NCBI RefSeq assembly: GCF_004154955.1
Contig: NZ_CP011524.1
Span: 1,922,001 to 1,986,000 of the forward strand
Origin: Intestinimonas butyriciproducens
Lineage (GTDB): Bacteria > Bacillota > Clostridia > Oscillospirales > Oscillospiraceae
DNA length: 64,000 nt
Direction of reading: 5' to 3'
The notes beneath the pieces were generated by a model. That model saw only the letters and a program-made list of their open reading frames with translations. It was not told the origin of the DNA and did not search any database. Both the position numbers and the translations under genes were made by a program. This document shows, piece after piece, positions 41,772-50,903 of this stretch. Positions within the stretch are counted from its first letter, which is position 1, and every line of letters begins with the position of its first letter.

Positions 41772-42733
41772 CTGTGCTCCTCCTCTACCTTATGGCAGCA
41801 GACGAAGTGGCCGGGCGCAATCTCCATCTCCGCCGGGACCTCCGTGCGGCAGCGGTCCGTGGCATAGGGGCAGCGGGGATGGAACCTGCATCCGCCGATT
41901 TCCTCGGTAATGTTGGGAAACGTCCCGGGGATCGGCTGGATGTCGAAGTCGTCCACATCCACGTTCGGCACGGCTTTCATAAGGCCCACGGTATAAGGGT
42001 GCAGCGGCCTGGAAAAGATCGCCTCAATGCTCCCCTCTTCGACCTTGCGTCCGGAGTACAGGATGATCACCCGGTCCGCGATCTCCGCCACGACCCCCAG
42101 GTCATGGGTAATAAAGAGTATCCCCGTGCTCACATCCTTTTTCAGCCGGTTGAGCAGGACCAGCACCTGCTTCTGGATGGTCACATCCAGAGCGGTGGTG
42201 GGCTCGTCGGCGATGAGCAGACTGGGCTGGGCAGCCATCACCATGGCGATCATCACCCGCTGCCGGAGGCCGCCGGAGAGCTGAAACGGGTACTGCTTCA
42301 TCCGATCCCCGGGGTTCGCGATCCCCACCTTCTCCAGATAGGAGACGGCGGTCTCATAGGCCTCCTCCCTGCTCATACCCAGGTGCAGCCGCAGCCCCTC
42401 CGTCATCTGACGGCCAATGGTCAGCAGCGGATTGAGGGCGGTCATGGGCTCCTGGAAGATCATCCCCATCTGCTTCCCCCTGAGGGCATTGCGCTCCTTG
42501 GGCGAAAGCGTGGTGAGCTCCTGTCCGTTGAGCTTGATGCTCCCGGACACCACCCGGCCATTGTTGGGAAGAAGGTCCATAATGGACAGCGTGGTGACGC
42601 TCTTGCCGCAGCCGGACTCGCCCACCATGCACAGCGTTTCGTTCTCCTCGATATCAAAAGAGACGCCCCGCAGGACCTCATATTCTTTTTTGCCGATCCG
42701 GAAGGTTGTGACCAGATCTTTTACTTCAAGCAC
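41768..42733 (-). CDS. Peptide ABC transporter ATP-binding protein (OppD type)
   Basis: 321 residues, normal length. Walker A GESGCGKSV, Q-loop IFQEP, signature LSGGLRQRV (an unusual Leu-Arg in place of Met-Arg), Walker B LLIADEPTTALD and the C-terminal CxxHPRCPYATDRC motif. It pairs with the OppF-type protein and overlaps its start by 4 bases. Confidence 0.92.
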   Translation of the reverse strand: MLEVKDLVTTFRIGKKEYEVLRGVSFDIEENETLCMVGESGCGKSVTTLSIMDLLPNNGRVVSGSIKLNGQELTTLSPKERNALRGKQMGMIFQEPMTALNPLLTIGRQMTEGLRLHLGMSREEAYETAVSYLEKVGIANPGDRMKQYPFQLSGGLRQRVMIAMVMAAQPSLLIADEPTTALDVTIQKQVLVLLNRLKKDVSTGILFITHDLGVVAEIADRVIILYSGRKVEEGSIEAIFSRPLHPYTVGLMKAVPNVDVDDFDIQPIPGTFPNITEEIGGCRFHPRCPYATDRCRTEVPAEMEIAPGHFVCCHKVEEEHR

Positions 42734-42798
42734 TTTTTTCCCATGGAATCATGGCCTCCCTTTGAGGTGGCGGATATTCTGCTCATAGTTTAAGGTCC

Positions 42799-42881
42799 GC
42801 CCCCCTGCCTGTTGGGGGGCAGAACTTACGCCATGAGCCGATGGCGCCGGGCGCCGGAACGGGACGCACCCGCTCCGGCGC
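42799..42881. other. Two GC-rich hairpins in the binding-protein / OppD gap
   Basis: CCCCCC/GGGGGG (42800-42805 with 42814-42819) and GCGCCGGAACGGG with CCCGCTCCGGCGC (42851-42863 and 42869-42881). They lie in the 178-base gap within the operon, just downstream of the substrate-binding protein gene. Such hairpins often stabilise the binding-protein mRNA and reduce downstream expression. Confidence 0.6.
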
Positions 42882-42911
42882 CGGCGTCAGCGCGCTTGCT
42901 TCGCTGTTTTC

Positions 42912-44516
42912 TCAGCCCGCGTAATCGAAATCGAGGATATAGAAGGTGCCGCCGGCATCCAGCGTGATGCCGGTGTACGAATTGCTGTAGCAGAAGAGAT
43001 TGGTGGAGTTGTAGATGGGCTGCACATAGGCCTCGTCCATCAGTACGGCGTTGCAGTTCAGAAGGTTCTCCGTACGGACTTCCGCGTTAGAGGTGGTCTT
43101 GCTGGCGTCGATATAGCCGTCCACCAAGGCCGCGTCCTCCGGCAGGAGGCGGACGCGCTGCTGACCGTTCACGGAGTGGAAGTTGGGCTCCATGAGCTCG
43201 GAGCCGTCGCGGGTCACATTGGACCAGGCGGCCAGGGTGATGTCATAACGTCCGTCCACCTTGCTCTCCGTCAGCCAGGCGGACCAGTCCATGGTCTCAA
43301 TCTTGATGTTGTTGAAGCCCGCCTGCGTCAGGCTAGACTGGAAATACTCGCCCATTCTGGAATAGACCGGGGTGCTGGGCACCAGGAACAGGATCTCCTC
43401 ATCGGCCCAGCCGGGATGGGCGTCCAAGATGGCCTTGGCCCCCTCGGGATCATACGCGATGTTATGGTTCTCCGCCTCTTCCGCATAGCCAAAAATCTTG
43501 GGCCCGATCACAGAGTTTGCCACCTCGGCATAGCCCTGCATCATATATTCCACATAGCCCTCCTTATCGATACCCATTGCCAGAGCGGTACGGAAGTCCT
43601 TCTCGGCCATGACGGGATTGACGGAGGAGGTGGCCCGCATGCCCAGATAGTAGATCTGGGCGGCCTCGGAGGTGGTGACGGTCAGTCCGGCGTTGTTCTC
43701 CACCCGGGAGAGCTGCTCCACACTGATCTTGGGCATGAAGTCGGCCTCGCCGGTCTCCATGCGGGACACGGCGGTGGACTCATCGCTGATGATGGTCATG
43801 GTGACATCCTTGATGGCAGGCGCCTCGCCCCAATAGTTATCGTTTCGGGTCAGGACCACATTGGAGCCGGAGACGGAGCTGACAAAGGAGTAGGGGCCGG
43901 TGCCGCAGGGCTGGGTCATCAGGTCCTGATTCTGCTGGGCGGTGGGAGAAACGATGGCGGAATTGGTATGGGCCAGCTTGGCTTGGAACACGCCGTCCTC
44001 ATACAGCAGGTGGAATACGATGGTATTCTCGTCAGGACACTCCATGGACTCGATAGAACCGGCGATGGAGGCCCGGGCGGAGCCGAAGTCCGGATCCTGG
44101 ATCAGCTCGAAGGTGTATTTGACGGCCTCGGAATTGAACGGCGTCCCATCCTGGAAGGTGACCCCTTCCCGCAGCTTGATGGTCACGGTCAGACCATCTT
44201 CAGAATATTCCGGTTCGCTGACCGCCAGCAGGGAATCATACGCACCGGTCTCCGGGTTGATGCGGTACAGGGTCTCATAGATCTGAGCGTTGACATAGGT
44301 GGAGGCACTGTCGTTTGTGCGCAGGGGGTCAAAGCCGGTAAAGGGTGCGGTGAGGACGATGTTGAACATCTTTCCCTCGCCTGCGTCTCCCTCGGTGCTG
44401 GCACTGGCGCCGGGTGTCGTGCCGCTGGGCGTGGTGGTGCCGCTGCACCCGGCCAGCAGGCTGAGGCCCAGAGCACAGGCCGCAGTAAGGCTGACGAGTT
44501 TCTTCCAAGTTTTCAT
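42912..44516 (-). CDS. Peptide-type ABC substrate-binding lipoprotein (SBP family 5)
   Basis: 534 residues. The signal ends in GLSLLAGCSG, followed by a Thr/Ser/Ala linker. The family 5 signature is present (LTAPFTGFDPLRTNDSAST, YSEDGLTVTIKLREGVTFQDG, SEAVKYTFELIQDP). It captures peptides outside the cell for the permeases encoded just upstream. The gamma-glutamyltransferase in the same operon points to glutathione or gamma-glutamyl peptides as ligand; this is inference. Confidence 0.92.
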   Translation of the reverse strand: MKTWKKLVSLTAACALGLSLLAGCSGTTTPSGTTPGASASTEGDAGEGKMFNIVLTAPFTGFDPLRTNDSASTYVNAQIYETLYRINPETGAYDSLLAVSEPEYSEDGLTVTIKLREGVTFQDGTPFNSEAVKYTFELIQDPDFGSARASIAGSIESMECPDENTIVFHLLYEDGVFQAKLAHTNSAIVSPTAQQNQDLMTQPCGTGPYSFVSSVSGSNVVLTRNDNYWGEAPAIKDVTMTIISDESTAVSRMETGEADFMPKISVEQLSRVENNAGLTVTTSEAAQIYYLGMRATSSVNPVMAEKDFRTALAMGIDKEGYVEYMMQGYAEVANSVIGPKIFGYAEEAENHNIAYDPEGAKAILDAHPGWADEEILFLVPSTPVYSRMGEYFQSSLTQAGFNNIKIETMDWSAWLTESKVDGRYDITLAAWSNVTRDGSELMEPNFHSVNGQQRVRLLPEDAALVDGYIDASKTTSNAEVRTENLLNCNAVLMDEAYVQPIYNSTNLFCYSNSYTGITLDAGGTFYILDFDYAG

Positions 44517-44579
44517 GGTATTCTCTCCTTTTCATATGGATTATATTGACACGCCGGCTTGTAGGCCGACAGGCACCCC

Positions 44580-45503
44580 TTAATCCCGCAGGCTGGGGTC
44601 AAGGATGTCCCGTAGCTTATCCCCCAAAATATTGAAGCAGATGACGGTGATCATGACTGCGATGCCGGGGATGAAAATGAGACTGGGCCGGTCCCACAGG
44701 TACTGCTTGCCAATGGCGATCATCCCTCCCCACTCCGGCATGGGCGGCGTCACACCCATGCCCAAATAGCTCAGCGTGGATATGGAGATGATGGACGTGG
44801 CCATGCGCATCGTGGCGATGACGATGATCACAGGCAGGCAATTTTTCAAGATGTGCACAAAAATGATGCGGGAGTCCTGTGCGCCCAAGGAGCGGGTGGC
44901 CATAATATAGTCCTCTTCCTTCACCTGGAGCACCTTGCCGCGGACCATCCGGGCAAAGCTGGGAATGGACCAAATGCTGATGGCCAGCATGGCGTTGAAG
45001 GTATTGACCCCAAGCATCGCGATGATCAGCATGGCCAGCAGGATGCCCGGAAAGGTAAACAGGAGATCCATGACCCGCATGATGGGATTGTCCAGCCGCT
45101 TATAGTATCCCGCCAACAGACCGCAGATGACGCCGGCCACCAGCCCCATGGCGGTGGAGACAAAGCCCACCATCAGGGAGATCCGCCCGCCGTACAGGAG
45201 GCGTGAGAGCGTATCCCGCCCATACTGGTCTGTTCCCAGTATATGGCCGGGCACATACTGATCCCGGGCGTTGTATTTCGAGTCCTCAGGATCGGTCACC
45301 GCCGTCCATTGGGCCCAGAAGCCCGGGGCCAGCGCATGGGCTGGGTCCTGCTCTTCATACCCATAGGGCGCGATAAAAGGGGCCAGGGCCACCAGAAGGA
45401 TCTCCAGAATCAGGACCACAAAGCAGACCGTGGCCAGTTTATTCTGAAGCAGTTTCTGAAAGGCCGCACGGACTGGATTGCCGTGCTTGTTACTCTCATC
45501 CAT
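44580..45503 (-). CDS. Peptide ABC transporter permease (OppC/DppC type)
   Basis: 307 residues from ATG 45503, set by AAGGAGGGG 7 bases upstream; the longer frame would overlap the OppB-type gene. Six membrane segments, the conserved GTDQYGRDTLSRLLYGGRISL segment, and the EAA loop (ATRSLGAQDSRIIFVHILKN) that contacts the ATPases. Confidence 0.93.
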   Translation of the reverse strand: MDESNKHGNPVRAAFQKLLQNKLATVCFVVLILEILLVALAPFIAPYGYEEQDPAHALAPGFWAQWTAVTDPEDSKYNARDQYVPGHILGTDQYGRDTLSRLLYGGRISLMVGFVSTAMGLVAGVICGLLAGYYKRLDNPIMRVMDLLFTFPGILLAMLIIAMLGVNTFNAMLAISIWSIPSFARMVRGKVLQVKEEDYIMATRSLGAQDSRIIFVHILKNCLPVIIVIATMRMATSIISISTLSYLGMGVTPPMPEWGGMIAIGKQYLWDRPSLIFIPGIAVMITVICFNILGDKLRDILDPSLRD

Positions 45504-45516
45504 CGTGCTCCCCTCC

Positions 45517-46458
45517 TTATTCATAACTGATGCGCGGATCAATCACACAGTACAGAATATCCACCGCAAGGTTGATCAGGATAAAAATGGTGGCAATGAC
45601 CAGCACTGTGCTCTGCACCACCGGATAATTGCGGTTGTTGATGGCGGTGATCAGATAAGTGCCCACGCCGTTGATCACGAACACCTGTTCGGTGATGATG
45701 GCGCCGCCCAGCAGGCCGCCAAAGCTAGTGCCAAACTGCGTGACCAGCGGGATGAGCGCATTGCGCAGGGCGTGTCCCAGAATGATGGTTTTCCGCTTGA
45801 GTCCCTTGCTTTTTGCGGTGCGGATGTAGTCGGACTGGAGCACGTCCAGCATGGCCGAGCGCCCGATGCGGGTAAAGCTGGCGATGGTGGCCGTGCTCAG
45901 GGCGATGGCCGGCAAGATCGCCTGCTTGAACCCGGTGGCCGTCCAGAAATAGTGCGTCATGCCGCCGGTGGGAAGCCATCCCAGTTTGACGGAGAAGACG
46001 TACATCAGCAGGGTCCCCAGCAAAAAATTGGGGATGGAAATCCCGACCAGCGAGCTTGTGGTCAGAATGTTGTCTGCCAGCTTGTCCTTTTTCAGCGCCG
46101 TGAGGATCCCACAGGGGATGCCCACCAGTACGGCCAGGATCATACTGGCACAGGCCAGGTTCAAAGTGTTGGGCAGACGGACCAGGATCTCGTCCAGAAT
46201 GGGCTGTCGCGAGGTGTAGGAAGTGCCCAGATTCAGGGTGAGCAAATTTTTAAGATAGAGCAGATACTGCACCAAAAAAGGGCGGTCCAATCCCAGGCTG
46301 GCCCGCACCGCCTCAATGTCCGCTTCCGTGGCGCTGGGGCCCGCCACCATGGTGGCGGGATCACCGGGGGCGATATAGAGACTTGCAAACACGATAAAGC
46401 TCATGCCCAGCAGGAGCAGGAGCATCAATAAGATTCGTTTGACAATGTACCTTCGCAT
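45517..46458 (-). CDS. Peptide ABC transporter permease (OppB/DppB type)
   Basis: 313 residues, six membrane segments. The N-terminus (MRRYIVKRILLMLLLLLGMS) and the EAA loop (RTAKSKGLKRKTIILGHALR) are typical. First gene of the operon, order permease-permease-binding protein-ATPase-ATPase-gamma-glutamyltransferase. The promoter is about 70 bases upstream. Confidence 0.93.
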   Translation of the reverse strand: MRRYIVKRILLMLLLLLGMSFIVFASLYIAPGDPATMVAGPSATEADIEAVRASLGLDRPFLVQYLLYLKNLLTLNLGTSYTSRQPILDEILVRLPNTLNLACASMILAVLVGIPCGILTALKKDKLADNILTTSSLVGISIPNFLLGTLLMYVFSVKLGWLPTGGMTHYFWTATGFKQAILPAIALSTATIASFTRIGRSAMLDVLQSDYIRTAKSKGLKRKTIILGHALRNALIPLVTQFGTSFGGLLGGAIITEQVFVINGVGTYLITAINNRNYPVVQSTVLVIATIFILINLAVDILYCVIDPRISYE

Positions 46459-46529
46459 GGACGGCGCCTCCCGTGTGATGAAAGTCTGCGGTTATGTTTT
46501 GTCTATCTATGAAATCAATTTTTTTCCTT

Positions 46530-46558
46530 ATCATAAATCAACAACTCTACTTTTGCAA
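46530..46558 (-). promoter_or_regulatory. Promoter of the peptide-uptake operon
   Basis: On the - strand TTGCAA (46558-46553), a 17-base spacer and TATGAT (46535-46530). Upstream of it, TTGTCA (46576-46581) and TGACAA (46595-46600) form an inverted repeat that could be an operator. Confidence 0.65.
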
Positions 46559-46673
46559 CACTTTAATCTGCTACGTTGTCAAAGTTTCTGTTTGTGACAA
46601 AAAGTGAGAAAGATCGGGGAATATTTTCAGCATATTCTCTTGTTCCCCTAAAAGCCTCTGGTTTTTCAGCGCA

Positions 46674-46714
46674 AAAAGGGGCGGCTCTTACAACAAAGAG
46701 CCGCCCCTTTTTCC
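46674..46714. terminator. Bidirectional terminator
   Basis: AAAAAGGGGCGGCTCTT pairs with AAGAGCCGCCCCTTTTT around ACAAC. A-run and T-run on either side allow use in both directions. It follows the histidine kinase stop by 3 bases. Confidence 0.88.
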
Positions 46715-46716
46715 TT

Positions 46717-47622
46717 TCATTTGTCAACCTGCCCGCCTGTTTTCCAGTATACCGTGATAAAGAACATGCCGTCGTGCAGCTCCGCCGTTACCCGGTGTCC
46801 CATTCGCTCCACCAGGGCCTTCACAATGGCCAGTCCCAGGCCGGTGGACTGGCCGGTGCGCATCTTGTCCGCGGTAAAGAACCGGTCAAACACGTGCTGG
46901 ACATCCTCTTCCGTCAGCCCGGAGGTGTCGTTGGCAAAGACAGAGAGCAGCTCGCTCCCCTCCCGGCGGAGGCGGATATCCATGCGCGTTTGGCCATGCT
47001 CCAGGGCGTTGCGGATCAGGTTGGTAAAGACCCGCAGCACCCCCGCGGGGTCTGCCATCACGGCGGGCAGGTTCTCCGCCAGCTCCACAGTGGTCTCAAA
47101 CCCGGCCTCCTCGAAGTCGTTATAAAACTCTGCCGCCAGCTCGCTGAGGATGTGATAGAGGTCCACCTTCTCCCTGGAGAGCGGGTACTCTCCCCCCTCC
47201 AGCCGGGAGAGCTCGTAGAAGCTGGTGATCAGGCTCTGGAGGCTTTTGGCCCGCCCCCTGACGATCTCCAGATACTCCCCTCGCTCCTCCTGCGTGAGGC
47301 TATCCCCCTCCAAAAGCTGGAGATAGCCCAAAATAGAGGTGAGCGGCGTGCGGAGGTCGTGAGAGATGTTGGATATCTGCTGCCGGATGGCCCGCTCCTG
47401 CCTGCGGTGCTCCGCCGCGTCGTCCTGACGGAGCCGCAGCAGCGCGTTGATAGAGGCCAGGAGTTCTTCGGCGGCCCGATTGGGCGCCGCCATCCGCACC
47501 GGCGCGCCCGGCAGCTCCCGGAGCTGCCTGGCACAGGAGCGGATGTCCTTCTCCAGCGTATAGAGCCGCAGGCCCAGCGCCGCGCACAGCGCGGCAAGCA
47601 GCAGGGCGGCTGTTATGAGCAT
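46717..47622 (-). CDS. Sensor histidine kinase of the peptide-resistance type
   Basis: 301 residues with a single N-terminal membrane segment and almost no extracellular loop. The H-box (ISNISHDLRTPLTS), N-box (NLIRNALEHG) and G-box (STGLGLAIVKAL) are intact. Placement as the last gene after an ABC exporter, and the reduced sensor region, match intramembrane kinases such as CprK of Clostridioides difficile, which respond to lantibiotics through or with the transporter. Its partner is the regulator at 50190. Confidence 0.88.
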   Translation of the reverse strand: MLITAALLLAALCAALGLRLYTLEKDIRSCARQLRELPGAPVRMAAPNRAAEELLASINALLRLRQDDAAEHRRQERAIRQQISNISHDLRTPLTSILGYLQLLEGDSLTQEERGEYLEIVRGRAKSLQSLITSFYELSRLEGGEYPLSREKVDLYHILSELAAEFYNDFEEAGFETTVELAENLPAVMADPAGVLRVFTNLIRNALEHGQTRMDIRLRREGSELLSVFANDTSGLTEEDVQHVFDRFFTADKMRTGQSTGLGLAIVKALVERMGHRVTAELHDGMFFITVYWKTGGQVDK

Positions 47623-47637
47623 ATTTCGACCTCCTTG

Positions 47638-48402
47638 TCACCGGATCTCCCTCCGCCGGAACAGGACCAGCCCCACAGCCGAGGTGAGGAGCAGCCACAA
47701 AAGGCCCGTGATCCAGCTCTCAAGGACCCCCGGCGGCACGGCCTCAGTGCCGTAAGTGAAAAAGCCGCTTGTGAGGAGGTAGGGCCGCACCGCCTCCGCC
47801 ACCGAGTTGATCAGCAGCCCCAAAGGCCCCAGGCCGTGGATTTGTGCCGCACTCAGAAACAGCTCCCCGAAGGTGAGATATCCATAATAGACCACCGCGC
47901 CCAGACCGCTGCTGCGCAGGGAAAAGCACAGAAGATGAGCAAGTCCCACCGCCCCAATATACCGCGGAAACGCCGACAGTGTCCCCGTCAGCAGCCCTGC
48001 CCAGGCAAGGAGAAGGCGGTCCGGCTGGATCTGCCGGTGCTCCGAGAGCGGGAATCCCACTGCGAAAAAGACGGCCGCTGTCAGTAGGAACAGCACAGTA
48101 CCCGCCAGCAGAGCGGAGCAGAGCTTGCCCAGATAGATGCGGCCCCAAGGCAGGCCGTAGGACACCTCATTGCGCAGCGTCCCCAAGCGCCTGGCCTCCC
48201 CGTCTGCCAGAGCGGCCAGGGGATAGCCGAGATAGAGCCCTATCACCAGGAAATCGCGGAAGCCCTCCATGGTCTGATGCAGGGGCGCGCCCGTCCAGGA
48301 CAGGGCCACAACGCCCACCAAGAGCAGGTAGGCCGCGCACCAGATCAGATCCAGCCGCCGCCGGGTCATCCGCCAGAGCTCGGCGCTGAGATAGTTGAGC
48401 AC
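47638..48402 (-). CDS. ABC-2 type permease, lantibiotic-immunity type (second)
   Basis: 254 residues with about six membrane segments. The N-terminus (MLNYLSAELWRMTRRRLDLIW) and the ARRLGTLRNEVSYGLPWGRIYLGKL segment parallel those of the neighbour at 48417, showing a duplicated permease pair. It forms the membrane part of the exporter with that protein and the ATPase at 49183. Confidence 0.85.
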   Translation of the reverse strand: MLNYLSAELWRMTRRRLDLIWCAAYLLLVGVVALSWTGAPLHQTMEGFRDFLVIGLYLGYPLAALADGEARRLGTLRNEVSYGLPWGRIYLGKLCSALLAGTVLFLLTAAVFFAVGFPLSEHRQIQPDRLLLAWAGLLTGTLSAFPRYIGAVGLAHLLCFSLRSSGLGAVVYYGYLTFGELFLSAAQIHGLGPLGLLINSVAEAVRPYLLTSGFFTYGTEAVPPGVLESWITGLLWLLLTSAVGLVLFRRREIR

Positions 48403-48416
48403 GGCGGTTCACCCCC

Positions 48417-49190
48417 TTAGCTGATTTCCCTTTTTCGAAAGGTCAGGACGCCTGCGGCGGTGGTCGCCAGGAACCATCCGATCCCCACGGCCCAGGCCCA
48501 GCCCACCACAGACCAGTCGCCGATGCGGTCCATAATGCCCTCCAGCGGAGTGGTGAGCAGGATATCATGCAGCCGCAGCAGCAGTTCCCCCGCCATCGGG
48601 GAGGGCACTCTCACGACCAGGGCCAGGAGCGCGATGATCTGTCCCATCAGGGCCACCACGCCTACGGCGATGAGGCTGGCCGCAGTACTGCTCTTCAAGA
48701 GGAAAAAGCACATGTAAAAGAGCGCCTGGGCGCCCAGCCACACAGGCAGGGCCGCCAGCAGGGCAAAGCCCACACACTTCAGCGCCTCCAGCCAGGCCCC
48801 GTCTCCCGGCAGCAGAACTTTGCACAGAAGGCCGTACCAGAGTAGGATCACCACACAAGACGCCAGAGAGACCAGACAGCCCACCGCCAGCTTGCCCAGA
48901 TAAATTCGGGCTCTGGGGATGCCGTATGCCACTTCATTTTTCAGCGTATTGAATTTATACTGGTCGGAAAAGACCATATCCGTGGTAATGGCGGAGGCAT
49001 AATAGCCCATGGTCAGCAGATACAGCACCATGGTAAAACCAGTTGAGGCGGACATGTTCGTCATATCGCCGTTCATCCACGCCCACATGCACACCAGCAG
49101 CGCCTCCAGCCCTCCCACGATGAGGAGAAACCCCCACAGGTATTTTCTGTGGGTGACCTTGTAGACCTCTGCCCGAATATAATCAACCAT
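48417..49190 (-). CDS. ABC-2 type permease, lantibiotic-immunity type (first)
   Basis: 257 residues, about six membrane segments. MVDYIRAEVYKVTHRKYLWGF and the QYKFNTLKNEVAYGIPRARIYLGKL segment are characteristic of LanE/LanG- or CprB-like permeases. Its ATG overlaps the ATPase gene by 8 bases. Confidence 0.87.
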   Translation of the reverse strand: MVDYIRAEVYKVTHRKYLWGFLLIVGGLEALLVCMWAWMNGDMTNMSASTGFTMVLYLLTMGYYASAITTDMVFSDQYKFNTLKNEVAYGIPRARIYLGKLAVGCLVSLASCVVILLWYGLLCKVLLPGDGAWLEALKCVGFALLAALPVWLGAQALFYMCFFLLKSSTAASLIAVGVVALMGQIIALLALVVRVPSPMAGELLLRLHDILLTTPLEGIMDRIGDWSVVGWAWAVGIGWFLATTAAGVLTFRKREIS

Positions 49191-50106
49191 GGCGGACGCC
49201 TCCGATCAGGCTCAGGAAATAGTCCTCCAGGGTGGTGTTTTTGTTCTCCGCACTGAACAGGGCCACGTCGGCCTCCACCAGCGCCGCCGTCACATCCTGC
49301 GGGCGGTCGAGGAAATGATAGAGCCGCAGGATATTCCCCGGCAGCACCTCATAGTCCCGAGTCCCCAGCCGCTGCTCCAGTACCAGCGCGGCCCGGGAGG
49401 CGTCGTCGACGGTGAGCTGAAGGCAGGCCCGGCACTTTTCGCTCAGCCGTCCGACCGAGACCTGCTCCAACATTCTCCCCTGGTCGAGGAAGCCGTAATG
49501 CGTGGCGATATTGGACAGCTCGGAGAGGATATGGCTTGAGATGAGGATGGTGGTCTCCCGCTGGCGGTTGAGCTCCAGCAGGATGCTGCGGAACTCCACG
49601 ATGCCCTCCGGATCCAAGCCGTTGATGGGCTCGTCGAGCAGCAGCAGATCCGGATGGTTCATCAGGGCCAGCGCCAGCCCCAGGCGCTGCTTCATCCCCA
49701 GGGAGAACTGCTTGAACTTCTTTTTGCCGGCGTCGTGGAGGCCCACCTGCTCCAGAGCGCGGTCCACACAGGCCTCCCCGGGGATCCCCCTCTGGCGGCG
49801 GTAATACTCCAGGTTCTCCCGCGCCGTCAGATAGGGGTAAAAGCTGGGGATCTCCACCATGGCCCCGACCCGGGCCCGGGCGGCGGAGATCCCCTTCTCA
49901 TCGGTCTCTCCGAAGAGCTCGATCTCCCCGGAGGTGGGCACGGTCTGGGCGGTCAGCATGCGGATGATCGTGGTCTTGCCCGCGCCGTTGCGCCCCACCA
50001 GGCCGTAGATCTGCCCTTTTTCGATATAGAGGTCCACGCCCTCCACCGCCGCAGCGCCGCCGTACTTTTTGGTCAGTGCGCGGGTCACCAGTATGGGTTC
50101 CGACAT
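49183..50106 (-). CDS. ABC transporter ATP-binding protein, lantibiotic-immunity (LanF/CprA) type
   Basis: 307 residues. Walker A GRNGAGKTT (residues ~37-45), a signature FSLGMKQRLGLA, Walker B LLLLDEPINGLDPEG and a C-terminal regulatory extension typical of the bacitracin/lantibiotic group. It energises export or removal of cationic peptides from the membrane. It is the first structural gene after the response regulator. Confidence 0.92.
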   Translation of the reverse strand: MSEPILVTRALTKKYGGAAAVEGVDLYIEKGQIYGLVGRNGAGKTTIIRMLTAQTVPTSGEIELFGETDEKGISAARARVGAMVEIPSFYPYLTARENLEYYRRQRGIPGEACVDRALEQVGLHDAGKKKFKQFSLGMKQRLGLALALMNHPDLLLLDEPINGLDPEGIVEFRSILLELNRQRETTILISSHILSELSNIATHYGFLDQGRMLEQVSVGRLSEKCRACLQLTVDDASRAALVLEQRLGTRDYEVLPGNILRLYHFLDRPQDVTAALVEADVALFSAENKNTTLEDYFLSLIGGVRHG

Positions 50107-50189
50107 ATGGCATCAGCCTTTCTATTTTGGGATCATGATGCCAGTATAGGGGACAGTCAACAAATCCCCCTAAATGAAAGGTGAAGAAA

Positions 50190-50897
50190 TCATAAAGTTT
50201 CCTGCTGATCGTTCATTTTGAACCCGATCCCCCAGACCGTCTTGATATATTCCCGGTCCGAGGCCTTCGCCAGCTTGGAGCGGAGATTGGAAATATGGAC
50301 GTTCACCGTGTTGTCGTCCCCGAAATATTCCCCGCCCCAGACATTTTCATAGAGCTGTTCCCGGGTGTACACCTTCTTGGGGTGGGACATCAGCAGCGCC
50401 AGGATCTCAAACTCCCGCGCGGTGAGAGGGACCTCCTTCCCCGCTGCCGTCACCCGGACGGACTCCCGGTCCAGGACCAGGTCCGCGTGGGTCAGCAGCC
50501 CCTGTCCGCTTCCCGCCGGAGCGGAGAACTGCTTATAGCGCCGGAGCTGCGCCTCTACCCTAGCCAGTACCTCGGCATTGTCGAAAGGCTTGGGAATGAA
50601 GTCGTCCGCCCCCAACCGCAGCACGTTGACCCGGTCCTCCAGCCCCGCCTTGGCGGAGAGGACCAGGATCGGCATCGTCTTTTTCTTCCGCATCTGGGCG
50701 ATGAACTCCTCCCCGGTAAGGCCGGGGAGCATCAGGTCCAGCAGCACCAGATCATAATCATACTGCTCCGCCCACAGTACGGCCTCGCTGCCGGAGAAAG
50801 CGGGGCGTACGTCGTAGCCCCCGTCGGTGAGGATACGGCACAGCAGGCGGTTGATGTCCTGGTCGTCCTCCACCACTAAAATATGATACATATCCAT
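50190..50897 (-). CDS. OmpR/PhoB-family response regulator
   Basis: 235 residues. The receiver domain has the acidic pair VVEDDQD, the phospho-acceptor Asp in LVLLDLMLPG and Lys in LSAKAG; the C-terminal winged helix has VPLTAREFEILALLM and YTREQLYENVWG. It probably activates the downstream exporter operon when phosphorylated by the kinase at 46717. The ATG at 50897 has a weak AGGG site; an ATG two codons later is possible. Confidence 0.93.
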   Translation of the reverse strand: MDMYHILVVEDDQDINRLLCRILTDGGYDVRPAFSGSEAVLWAEQYDYDLVLLDLMLPGLTGEEFIAQMRKKKTMPILVLSAKAGLEDRVNVLRLGADDFIPKPFDNAEVLARVEAQLRRYKQFSAPAGSGQGLLTHADLVLDRESVRVTAAGKEVPLTAREFEILALLMSHPKKVYTREQLYENVWGGEYFGDDNTVNVHISNLRSKLAKASDREYIKTVWGIGFKMNDQQETL

Positions 50898-50903
50898 TTT
50901 ACC

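Noticed and set aside
43176-44549. Long + strand open frame over the peptide-binding protein gene
   Set aside because: Gly/His/Asp-rich shadow translation antisense to a clear family 5 binding protein; no start signal.
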